Shown here: in pieces, positions 31,575-41,000 of the stretch
Layout of the letters: each line of letters begins with the position of its first letter
Position numbering within the stretch: position 1 is the first letter of the stretch
DNA from: Jaminaea rosea
Lineage: Eukaryota > Basidiomycota > Exobasidiomycetes > Microstromatales
DNA length: 64,000 nucleotides
Assembly (NCBI RefSeq): GCF_003144245.1
Contig: NW_020289991.1
Span: 310,001 to 374,000 of the forward strand
Reading direction: 5' to 3'
Notes under the pieces: generated by a model
What the model was told of the DNA's origin: nothing
Database searches by the model: none
What the model saw: the letters and a program-made list of their open reading frames with translations, nothing else
Program-made: the position numbers and the translations under genes

Positions 31575-32140
31575 TCACTTATGATCAATGGGAGGTACCT
31601 CTACCTCTTCAGCACCAGGCTCTGCATCCTGTACGACGGGCCAGCCGGCATTCTCGCCGTGATCCGTCACCATGCCTCCGAAGACCTTCCGTTCTCCTTC
31701 GACGGGGCTGGGCTTCGCGTGGTGATGAAGGCCTGAGAGCTTGCCGCCGCCGTGGTGTTTGCGCCCACCGCTGATGACGCCCTTGCTCAGGCATTTGGCC
31801 GAGTCGCCGAAGATGTTGTCATTCGTAGTCTCTGCCGTGATTGCATCAGTAGACTCCAGGTTTCTGCCACCGCACCAGCACGTGTCGTCAGCTTTGTTGT
31901 CCAAGGGGCAGGAGGCGGTGTCCGATTGGAAGCTGCGTGTCGGACGGGAGGACGACGTGTGAAAAAGAGTGTGAGGAATGAAAGGGGGCGTAGAGACACT
32001 CACCAGGCGGCTGTCAGGGTGACCCGGCAGCATGCTGCGGAGCCAGCGGCGACTGGGCGGACGAGGAGCAACATCAGGGCGGGCACGAGTAAAATGGCGG
32101 TAGTGAGAAGGTGGAAGCTGCACATCCGAGTGGATGGCAT
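31575..32140 (-). CDS. Small secreted cysteine-rich protein, tandem family copy 1
   Basis: Not a family I can name. Exons are 32140-32004 and 31932-31575, with a 71-bp intron 31933-32003 (GTGAGT...GCAG), giving 164 residues. The signal peptide is long and hydrophobic (LLTTAILLVPALMLLLVRPV) and probably ends at VAAGS. The cysteine module follows: ACCRVTLTAAC, seven residues, CP, eight residues, then CWC. Its spacing, CC-x7-C-x7-CP-x8-C[CW], is shared exactly with the two genes upstream on the same strand. The intron splits the third Cys codon (TG|C), as in the other two. Unlike them, this copy has an extra C-terminal region of about 90 residues rich in His and Gly (GGRKHHGGGKLSGLHHHAKP) and an acidic end. 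A surface or effector role is inference only. Confidence 0.75.
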
Positions 32141-33176
32141 CTTGTTTTACGCGTGCGGCTTCGTGCGTGGCGAGCAGACAACGGGATGACGAGGCGGGCA
32201 AGTTGTAGCGCAGATTGGCGAGCAACTGTCTGGGGCTGAGAGGGTCGAGAACCGAGGAGCTTTTGTCGATGACGATGGGGTAGCTCGTTCACCGCTAGGC
32301 TGAGCACTCTCTTGGTGAGAGCAGGGTCAGGGCATATGCATGGCGTAGTCAGTACCGTAGAGGTCAGCCGGCACAGTGTCCCTGGGCATCGCTAATACAG
32401 TCATTTGAGTGTTCGTGTTACAAGCATCATCGAGCTGCTTGATTGTGATCGAATGATGATCCTCGAGGGGTCGGCTCATCACTCCTTAGGGCGTGTCGTT
32501 GCCCCTTTCTCACGCTCGTCAAAGGCTCCGCACACGCGGATACCGAGCAACAACCCGACGGAGCCTGTTGCAAGGTCGCAACATTTGAAAGGGGGCAGTG
32601 GCCGACATGCTCAAGTTCATCCATGCGCCGATCACCCGCTGCAGGTGAGCGCACGTAACTGAGGTTGGGCCGCCGAGGGCGCGGCTAGTCGGTATCGGCG
32701 AGCGCGACGCCGATAGGCTGGCGCGCGCGCTCGTTCTTGTTTATCTGGTGGCAGCGCGATGTGAGGCCAGAGTCAAGTACATCTGACGGCCGCCGAAGGT
32801 CATTCAAGGGGAAAATGTAGGATCATCGATGCGGGCGGAGGGCTGCGGCGGCCGGGCTTTCGCGAAGTGGCGGTGGTGGTGGCGGCGGCGGCGCGATGTG
32901 GGCAGCGGCCCGCTCACGGTATCGCACTGTAGCGGCGGCACGAAGCAGACGAAGGAATGCACGTGTTGAGAGCGATTGACAGGCATGCGCACGAGATTGC
33001 CATCATGCCTGATTGGCATTGGTGCCCGAATCGTATATTGTTTCGCGTAGCACAACCTCGCCATGTTTTCGTGTGTTTCGCCATGGCTACTCTATGTCTA
33101 TTTCGTCACAAGCCTCGCCGTGCCTTCCCCTTCTGTTCCTCGCTGCCGGCAGTGCTGCTTGGGCTCGCCCACCACG
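32141..33176. other. Intergenic region between secreted-protein copies 1 and 2
   Basis: About 1.04 kb. It should hold the copy 1 promoter and the copy 2 3' end. It includes a GC-alternating stretch near 32720-32740 and GGT/GGC runs near 32875-32895. No further copy with signal peptide and cysteine spacing was found on either strand. Confidence 0.4.
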
Positions 33177-33461
33177 CTACATCTTGGCAGGCTGCTTGAT
33201 AGCTAGCGAGCAGCAGGCCGTGTCTTCCAAGGCGCTTCCAGGGCAGTCTTTGCCAACGCTGTTCTGACTAGCGGCAACAATGAAGCGCGAATGGCTGATC
33301 AGCGCATGGGAGGGCCACGGTCCTCGCGTCAATGCTCACCAAAAGCCAGCGACCTTGTCCTTGCAGCAAGCCGCCACCATGGGCCTGGCGACCAAGAGGC
33401 AGGTAGTCATCAGCATGATGACGGCGAAGAGGGTGTGAGTGAACATGGTCGTGAGCATCAT
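33177..33461 (-). CDS. Small secreted cysteine-rich protein, tandem family copy 2
   Basis: Exons are 33461-33340 and 33267-33177, with a 72-bp intron 33268-33339 (GTGAGC...CTAG), giving 70 residues. This is the most compact member. The signal peptide (TLFAVIMLMTTCLLVA) ends around RPMVAA. The mature part is ACCKDKVAGFC, seven residues to DCP, eight residues to CC, then a short basic end (SLAIKQPAKM). That leaves six cysteines in about 40 residues, enough for three disulfides. The six-cysteine spacing matches the neighbouring copies but not hydrophobins, which have eight. The intron again divides the third Cys codon in phase 2. ATG-ATG at the start leaves a one-residue ambiguity. Confidence 0.78.
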
Positions 33462-34156
33462 GTTGGACGTTGCAGTGCAAGACGGTGGGCTCGGTGTGAT
33501 GAGTACAAGAACGAGAGTGCGCTGCTCGCCTCACGCGGTATTTGAAGCGCAATAGCTTGGCTGACCCAGTAGTCGAAGCAAGCAGCTTTGCTCAGCATGA
33601 CCGATACAGGCTACAGGATTGTCTCGGCATTCTTGTTGCTGCGGTCAGCCGGTGCATCGTGCCCGCTGGACTTCCGACATCGTGGCTTCTGTTGAACCGC
33701 TCAATGCGCCGATGTCGCCAGGAGTGTTGTCGCCTACAGATTATGATGCTTGAGAGCGAAGGGGAGCGATTGTCGTACACAAATGTTGTCGGCATGATGA
33801 CGGTGCGATGTGGGAAGAAGGCCAGTTGGACCGAGAGCAGAGGGTCAGGATGTTGACATTGGTCTCGGATGAGTCGCACGATGTGCGATACGTGGATGGC
33901 AAGACTCGAGCACAGCAGGGCAACCTTCTTGCCCGCACGGTCGTTCTCGTCAACCTAATGCGACCAGTGACGGCAACAGAGCTCGGTGTACGGAAAGCTC
34001 GTTTAGAGCTGTTGGCTCCTGCGGATGGCGAGGGGCCGCACTCAACACGAAGCGATGCGCAACAATGCTCGCCAGTGGGAGAGAGAGGCCGATGGCATTT
34101 TCACACGTCCTTTACAACAATGGCAGACCTGGTGAGTAGTTCGGACGTCGCCGACT
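33462..34156. other. Intergenic region between secreted-protein copies 2 and 3
   Basis: About 695 bp, presumably the copy 2 promoter plus the copy 3 3' end. Short open frames exist on both strands without a signal peptide. Nothing else seen. Confidence 0.4.
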
Positions 34157-34489
34157 TCATTTGCCCTCGACATCGATCGCCTGCCTCTCATCCTCAACCT
34201 CAGGGTCCCTGATCTTGGCCTGAAAGAGCGTCTCACTGGCCGGCGGGCAGCAGTGCGAGTCAGCGGACCAGCCGTAGGGGCAGTCCGTGCCGTTGAACTT
34301 GGTGCTAGTAGTGACGGACAAGAGGGTCAGCCTCACCGAATCGCCAGCTACTTGACGGGCATTCTACACTCACCAAGCAGCCGTCATGTCGTTCCTGCAG
34401 CAGACTTTGCCCAACGCCTCGCCAAAGAGCAGGGGCGCTGCGAGCACGAAGGCAGCGATAACACAGCAGGTCAGCGTATTCTTGCGCAT
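34157..34489 (-). CDS. Small secreted cysteine-rich protein, tandem family copy 3
   Basis: Exons are 34489-34374 and 34304-34157, with a 69-bp intron 34305-34373 (GTGAGT...CTAG), giving 87 residues. The signal peptide is LTCCVIAAFVLAAPLLFG, probably cleaved after GEALG. The mature part is VCCRNDMTAAC, seven residues to DCP, then YGWSADSHCC, and a charged tail (AKIRDPEVEDERQAIDVEGK). The spacing CC-x7-C-x7-CP-x8-CC is identical to copies 1 and 2, and the intron splits the third Cys codon in the same phase. The frame continues upstream of 34489, but the signal peptide fixes the start there. Strand and order show tandem duplication. No known domain recognised. Confidence 0.78.
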
Positions 34490-36549
34490 GGTGTTCGTGC
34501 GATGAGAGTACGTGTCGATGTCAGGAGGGCAAGAGGGCTGCGCGCCAAGGCAAAGCTCAGATGGGGAAGCCAGCGAGGCCGGTTTGTAGCCGCAGAGGCA
34601 GGGCGAAGGGCCTGCCTGATTGCTACGCGGATTTCGCCGTTCGCCAGCATTTGACCTTTGACCAATGTAGCGCCGAGTCTCAGCAAAGAAGCAAGCGTGG
34701 GGAGACGATGGACTTCCCGTGGGCAGGAGCAGCCGGGCGATTGCGGCAGTGTCCCCGGCCCAGCCAAAGAGCATCGTCGTGTGGGCGTAGACGACGAGCT
34801 GGCAAAAGAGCCAACGCACGTCGTCGGCGCAGGACTACTGGGGCTGTCGGCGGATGAGCTATGCTGAGGTAGCCTTGCCTTGGCAGTCCTTTAGCTGGGC
34901 CCTGGGCACGGGCACGGCCCTAGCAAGCACGACGAGGTCCCAGCAAGCTCCCATGGGCGGAGTCTCAGCCAAAGGCAAGCCACCGGCCGCACGTGCGCGC
35001 CAGCAACGGACTGCGACATCTTCCCTTCCCGCGCAGCAAAGCTCGTATCGCGTCAGAAAGGAGGTGCAAAGCGCGGAACAGGACATGGCCGCACCGACCA
35101 ATCTCGCATCGCTTCACGCGTCATGCTCTGCACATGAGGCGCTTGCAACACCTCAGCAAACCATCTGAAACAGCACGCCCCCTCATGCGGTCGCTACAGC
35201 ATGATGCAGGAGCGACAAGGCAAATGACGAAGATTGGTCGACCTTGTGCCGGCCGGCGCAGCGGCGAGCAATGATCTGGATGCTCACGCCTCTTGCGGTG
35301 AGCTGAGGACACAAAATCCGCTGTGCCAGGTGACGATCAAGACACTCATCAGCTAAAGAGGTTTCCTGCGTTGTCAAAGTGCCTCAACGCAGCCAGCAAG
35401 CACGCTCTGCAACCTTTCGCCGGCGCAAACAGCGAAGACGATGCAGGCACGGCGGCGCTAAAGACAGCTGGCCGTCACGCGTCGTGTCCATCGCTCCTCA
35501 CACATATACACAATGAGCGATCTCAATTCATCTACGACGCAGTCAAGTATGAAGTTCTCCCCATCTTGTCAGCACAAACAAGACGCTCAGCGTGGCGTGA
35601 AACTCGTCTTTTACAGAAATGAACGCGAGATGTTACTGCCGTTGAAAGAGATGATGAACAGGGTATTTGCGGCGAGTGAACGCGACCCAGAGATGACAGT
35701 CCGCCCGGGCGTTTCCGCTTTGCCTTCCTGACCCTCGCACAACAGCATCTTGTCCTGTCACACTGAGAATCGCGCTGTCAAACAACCTCTGTTTCATTGA
35801 CGAAGCAAGACTCTTGTTCTGACCTTATCTGCTAGCACTACAAAGGTGACGCCAGCTTAGAAACCCTTCTCTAACGCCTCGACCTCGGTGCCCGTGCGGA
35901 AATCCTGAATCACAAACGTGCCAACCCGCTTGTTGGTTGGACTGGCCGATCTGACGACCAGGGCGTACTATTACCTCGCAAACGATGGCCTGCAGGATGG
36001 CGCGGGTAAGGGCGAGTCGGTAGCGACGAGCTGCTCCCTTTGCAGCCTGTTCCGCTCTTCCATGTGGATGGCAGCACGCAGAGCTGACGCTGCGCCTTCT
36101 CTGTCGTGTCGTTGCGGTGCTGGCAAACTCCTTTGGCGTCGCTCCTGACGGCAATCCGCGGGCGTGCAGCTACGACAGACCATTGTCTCGCAGTGCCTCT
36201 AGTGTTGTCCGATTTGAGTCGCGTGCAAGACCGAGTCGAGCAGCTGATGAAGGACCTCGTCGACGGTGAGCGTCTGGGGACAGAGGGGTCGTCGGTCGTA
36301 GGAAGGCCAGCTTGCGCGCCACGTCGTGCTTGGTGCCGCTGTCGAGCTTACTCCGATTCTCATCTCTAATGTTCCTTCCTACACGAGGGGGCCGCTGACC
36401 GTGTTGATTTCGCCATCGTATCGTGCTCGTAGGAGAGGTCGTGGCCTTGGAAGCAGCGCTGCGGTCAAGTGATGGTAGCGAGTGATCGAACGAAAGCGTC
36501 AAGGTAGTCACAGGCAGCGCCCGCGTGTGCGCTGCGCCAGCGCGAACGA
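34490..36549. other. Gene-poor stretch to the right of the secreted-protein tandem
   Basis: About 2 kb with only short open frames. A 72-codon ATG frame at 35513-35731 (+) shows no domain. On the minus strand, a frame ending at the TAA at 35857-35859 finishes with GTFVIQDFRTGTEVEALEKG. This loosely resembles the acidic end of copy 1 (PVVQDAEPGAEEVEV), but I could not place a signal peptide or cysteine module in front of it. It may be a decayed relative or chance, and I call no gene here. Confidence 0.4.
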
Positions 36550-37619
36550 CTACTCGCCCGCCATACCCTCCTCGAGCTCCCTAGCAAAGTCGGCGAGGTC
36601 GTCACCGTCTTCTCCTTCTTCGTCATCGTCGTCCTCATCTTCATCGCTGTCGTCTTCTTCTTCTTCATCGTCGTCATCGTAGGCGAGACTAGTGCTGGGA
36701 GCGAGAGTGGATGGTTGCCAGGTGCTGCGTGGCGCCACGCTGTTTGAGCGCGGCGTGCCAGCGGTAGCCGTGACGACGGGCGTAGAAGGTGCGGCTGGCG
36801 CGGGTGGCGTGGCTGGCGCAGCGCGTGAGGCGATTGTAGGCGAGGTAGTCTTGCTGGTCGTGGCGGCAGCGTCGGTGGCTTGCGTCTCCTCCTCGTTCAG
36901 CGAGAGGCGGGCGGAAAGGCGTCGTGATGAGCGGGTTGCGGGTGCTTTAAGTGCATTACTCGATACGGTAGAAGAGGCGGGCGACGATGTAGCCGCAGGG
37001 GCGGGCGCTGCCTTGTCGTCGTCCTGAGCTTGGTTGATGACGGGTGGCTGAGATGCTTGGGCATCGACGTCATGCTTGATCCTCTTGCTGGGCTGATCGG
37101 TGCGCTGAGCTAGGACCCGCTTTGCCCGCTCGCTGAGCGTCGTTTTGGACCGGTCGAACTTCCAGGACACGCTGGCGGCTACTGCTTCGAGGCGGTAGAC
37201 GTGGGCGTCGGCATCCCAGACGAGGAGCAGGTGATGGTCGACGCCGCTCGCGTGGTGCTCAGAGACTTGGCTCGAGGTGAAGACATGGGCGTTTGACGAG
37301 GCCGAGCGGGGTGGATATTCCAGAAGCAGGTCGCCAGACGATGAGGACGAGGTGAGGGCGCCTAGGTGTGGGGACGAGCTAGCTTGCTGGAGCGACGAGG
37401 GTAGCAGAGAGTCTGTGACGGCGGGAGTGCAGACGTTGATTAGCTTGCCGATCGTTCCCTTACAAATCCTGCGGTCGCGCACTCGCACTCGTACTCACAC
37501 TTAAAGGCGTAGAAGGCGTCGCTCTCGCTGCTTCCCTGATCGCTGCCTGCTCTGCGCTGTGCGAGCCTGCGCACGCTGTCCGAGACGACGACTGGAGCAC
37601 GTTGCGAGGCAGCTGACAT
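36550..37619 (-). CDS. EAF1: ELL-associated factor (Eaf) family transcription elongation protein
   Basis: Nuclear partner of the elongation factor ELL, helping RNA polymerase II. Exons are 37619-37499 and 37412-36550, with an 86-bp intron 37413-37498 that contains a good branch site (GCTAATC, 26 bases before the acceptor), giving 327 residues. The splice produces SDAFYAFKYSLLPSSLQ, the conserved start of the EAF N-terminal domain. GDLLLEYPP and HHLLLVWDADAHVYRLEAVA then SVSWKFDRSKT follow, as in EAF proteins (LIINHDTGEFVLEKL). The C-terminal half is Ala/Ser/Thr/Pro-rich and ends in a strongly acidic stretch (Asp/Glu runs). It is divergent from the Uds1-like gene. The assignment rests on the N-terminal domain only. 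Confidence 0.8.
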
Positions 37620-38066
37620 GGCGAGGATGGAATGGATGGCGGGAGGGAACAGCCTTGCTGGCGTGCGATGCGGATGGCCGCGGAGATGATTGGTAAAGAG
37701 AGGCGGAAGCAGACATGTATGGATACCTCGATGCTGCTCCAATAATTCGCGCTGGCCCGAGCGTCTCACTTTGCCATGCGGGCTGCCCGCCTCGCCCGCC
37801 TAGCCGCCTCCCACTCCTCTCTTGCTGCGTCCGCGTCCCTGTGTCCGCGTCTCTATCGCTCTCCCTTGTCTGCCGCGTCTGAGAACGACGCGGCGGCAAG
37901 GCATGAGAGCGGGAGAGCGAGCGGGTAGCGGCCCAAAAAGAAAGGGGACTTTCCTTGACTACCACAACTACCACGACGGACCTTCTGTCTGCGACCATGA
38001 CCGCTTCTCACCCATCATCTCGTCACGCGTGATCGTACTAGACACCACCTTCCTGTCGTCGCCGTC
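37620..38066. promoter_or_regulatory. Divergent intergenic region between EAF1 and the Uds1-like gene
   Basis: About 450 bp holding two diverging promoters. No specific element recognised. Confidence 0.35.
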
Positions 38067-41000
38067 ATGGCAAAGAGCCGCCAGCTCAAGGCGACGCCGG
38101 CGGCAGCATCATCGCCTGCGTACGACTACCTGCCGCCTCACAACGCGAGACCAGGACCATCGCATTCCCCCAATGCAAACACCAACAAGCCGCTCCCCAA
38201 GGTCACTTACCGCAAGCCACCGCCATCGAGCGCAGCGGCTGCGGGAGGCAGTAGCAGCAGCGCCTTTTCAAAACCTCTCCCTCCTCCCGACCCATCACCT
38301 GTTCGTCCTCGTCCTCCCCGTCCGGACAGTGCCATGTCCACCTCGACGGCCTACTCGGCGCGTGGAGCCATCGTACACACCGCCAGTAGAGCGGTGCCGG
38401 TGAAAAAGGGCAAAGTGCTCAATGTCAGGAGAGGTAGCAATCGCGAACAGGAGCGCTCCTCCTCATCTTCGCCTCCGCTCGAACGGCCGCCTTCAGATCG
38501 AGATAGTCTGGCGTCCTTGACAGATGACGGCGGCCAAGGCGACGCCGCTTCAGAGTACGATCCGGATGAGGCAGTGGTACTGCAAGAGCAGCCGCGACGT
38601 CGAGGGCCACCAGCAAAGCTCGACGTAGCTAGAGCGAGAGCAACAACAAACTACGATAGCCTACCATCGCCCCAGGCGTCGCTCAACTATCCGAGCCCGA
38701 CTGAGGGAGTGGGGCGGTCCACCAAAAGCAATTCGACGCTCAGCATCAATGTCGCAGGCATGAGCACGAGCGCTAGTCATGGCAGCGCAGGAACTGGAAA
38801 AGGCCTGCCGAAACGAGCTTCCAAGAGCGCTACGACGGCGCTGCCACAGATGCCCCAGCGCAGCCCTTCGACGTACAGCGGAGACGGTAGCGCTCCCCAG
38901 ACGACCGGGCAATGGGCATCCCTCGTGGAAGAGCCAGACTCATTCGAGACAGATGCCAATCTCGCAAAACTGGCAGCTTGGTCTGCCTCGACGAGCTCGC
39001 AGCCCAAGCAGGCAGTCGAGGCGGCGCGGCCACCACAGCCTCGAGCCTCGCAGAATGGGGCGCCACGCAGCACGGCGTACCTCCTCAACTCGCTCCTCTC
39101 CTCGCAAGCGTCCATCGAGATTACCTCTTCCTTCACACAACCGCCCTTTGCATCCGTCGAAGACTATGAGTTTGCCAAGCGCGAGCTCAAACGTCTGCAG
39201 GATCGACTGTCAGACAAAAAGTCTCGCCTACGCACACTCAAGAGGGTGCGAGGAGCAGTCGGCAAGCTGGCAAAGGCATCGTCACCTAGCCGATCAACCA
39301 GCATCAACGGCATCAACACGCCGCTCGGCACCCTCTCAGAGTTGCCCGCCTCGTCTTCAGACTTGAGCGTCGCATCCACGGCCGCACGCTCGCGCAAACC
39401 TACGCTCACATCGTCTCACCAACACTCGCGCAACCTATCCAATGTCACGAGCTTCTCGACGACGACCGAATCTCTTGGCCCAGGAGGGTCATCTGCGGCA
39501 TTCGAGTCGGCAGCTGAGCAGGTCGACAGGATCGTGGATGAGGTCATGGTGTTGCAGGACAAGATTGACACGCTCAAGACGAGGATGAGGGAGCACGTAG
39601 CGAGAGTGCTACTCGAGAGGTGCGAGGCGCTGGAGAGCGGGGGTCATGAGCCGGAGCAGCAGCAGCAGGGCGACGAGGAGGCAACGAGTGGCGCATCGCG
39701 CGCAGAGCTCGAGGAGGCAACGAGTGGCGCATCGCGCGCAGAGCTCGAGGAGGTCCGTCAGCGGCACGAGGAGACGCAAAGGACCCTCGCCGAGCTGCAA
39801 ATGTCCCACGAACAGGCTCAAAGCACGCTCAGCCAGGCGCAGCTGTCCTTGTCCGAGCGCGACAGCGCTCTTGCGGCAAGCAAACGAGCCAATGCCGACC
39901 TCCAAGCCCGCCTCGATGAGCTTGAGCGCAACGGGCGTGCCTCTTCGGCTCGTCAGGCCAAGCTCGAGGCAGATTTGGCCTCCTCACAAAGTCAGCACGA
40001 ATCCCTCTCCTCTACGCTCTCCTCACTGCGCTCCGAGCACGACGCGCTACGTGGCAAGCACGACACTGTCACTCGCGACTTCGAGGCTGCGAGAGCGACG
40101 CAAGGCGACTCATCCTCTCAAGCTGCGGCGGCCCAAGCCCGCTACGAGGAGCTCGAACTCGCCGTCTCTGCAGAGCGCAAGATCATGGCTGAGCGCGACG
40201 CCCTCTTCCACGCCTTCGAGGCGCGACTGGAGCGAGCAGAAGGTACTCTTCGCGAGCAAGATCGACGCTGCGCCGCATTGTTGGGCAAGAGCGAAGGACG
40301 TGAAGAGCTCGACGATTTCCTGGCCAAAATCAGAGGTGGCGGGGCCAAGGCAAAGGAGAAAACAGCCGGTCAGGACATCGATGCGCTGCTCAGCTCTCTG
40401 GGACAACACGTGGAAGACTTGGCGGATGAGCTGGCTCGACGTCATCGCGACGACAGCTACAGCTTCAATGGCGGCGCGACAGACGACTACAGTCGAGCGG
40501 ACGAGCTCGGCGAGCTGCTGGAGCAGTCCCGCAGCGAAGCGACTCGACTCCGTGCGCAGGTCGAGGACAGCCGACTGCAGATCGAAGCTCTCAACTCTAC
40601 GCTCAACCGGCCAGACAGCACATCGCGTGTAGTATCGGCGCGTTTGTCCACCAAGCCGATGCATGGACGATCCTTCTCCTCAGCCTCGTCAACGCACCAG
40701 GTGCAAGAGTTGCAAGATCGAGTTTCAGTCATGACGCGAGAGAACGAGGAGCTGAGGGAGCGCCTCGCTTCAAGGAGCGCGGGGTCAGACTCATCTCTGG
40801 TCAAGGTTGGAGGCAGCGACGATGGACGCAGCGAGTACGATCCTCCACCGCCCTTGCCACCCCTCGTGGCTAGCTTTGAGAAGCTTCTGCCTGAAGGCTT
40901 GACGCAACGCATGGATCTGCAAGCCTTCCTGACGGCCATCAATCAGGTGCCTGCTACGAAGGCTACACCTACGAGCTCTGTCTTACTCACGCGGCTGCAC

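Noticed and set aside
31597-31910. Second intron inside copy 1 (44 bp between GTGCGG and GGCAG near the fifth cysteine)
   Set aside because: Too short compared with all other introns here, and removing it would close the reading frame.
32560-32650. Plus-strand ACCK peptide resembling the secreted-family cysteine pair
   Set aside because: No signal peptide or ATG in that frame, and the downstream cysteine spacing does not fit CC-x7-C-x7-CP-x8-C[CW].
34985-35101. Minus-strand ELCCAGREDVAVRC peptide considered as a fourth family copy
   Set aside because: Spacing is CC-x9-C rather than CC-x7-C, there is no hydrophobic signal peptide, and no donor site lies at the third cysteine.
37469-37500. 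32-bp intron in EAF1 ending at CGACCGCAG
   Set aside because: Far shorter than any other intron in the window. The 86-bp alternative has a proper branch site and restores the conserved FYAFKYSLLPSS block.
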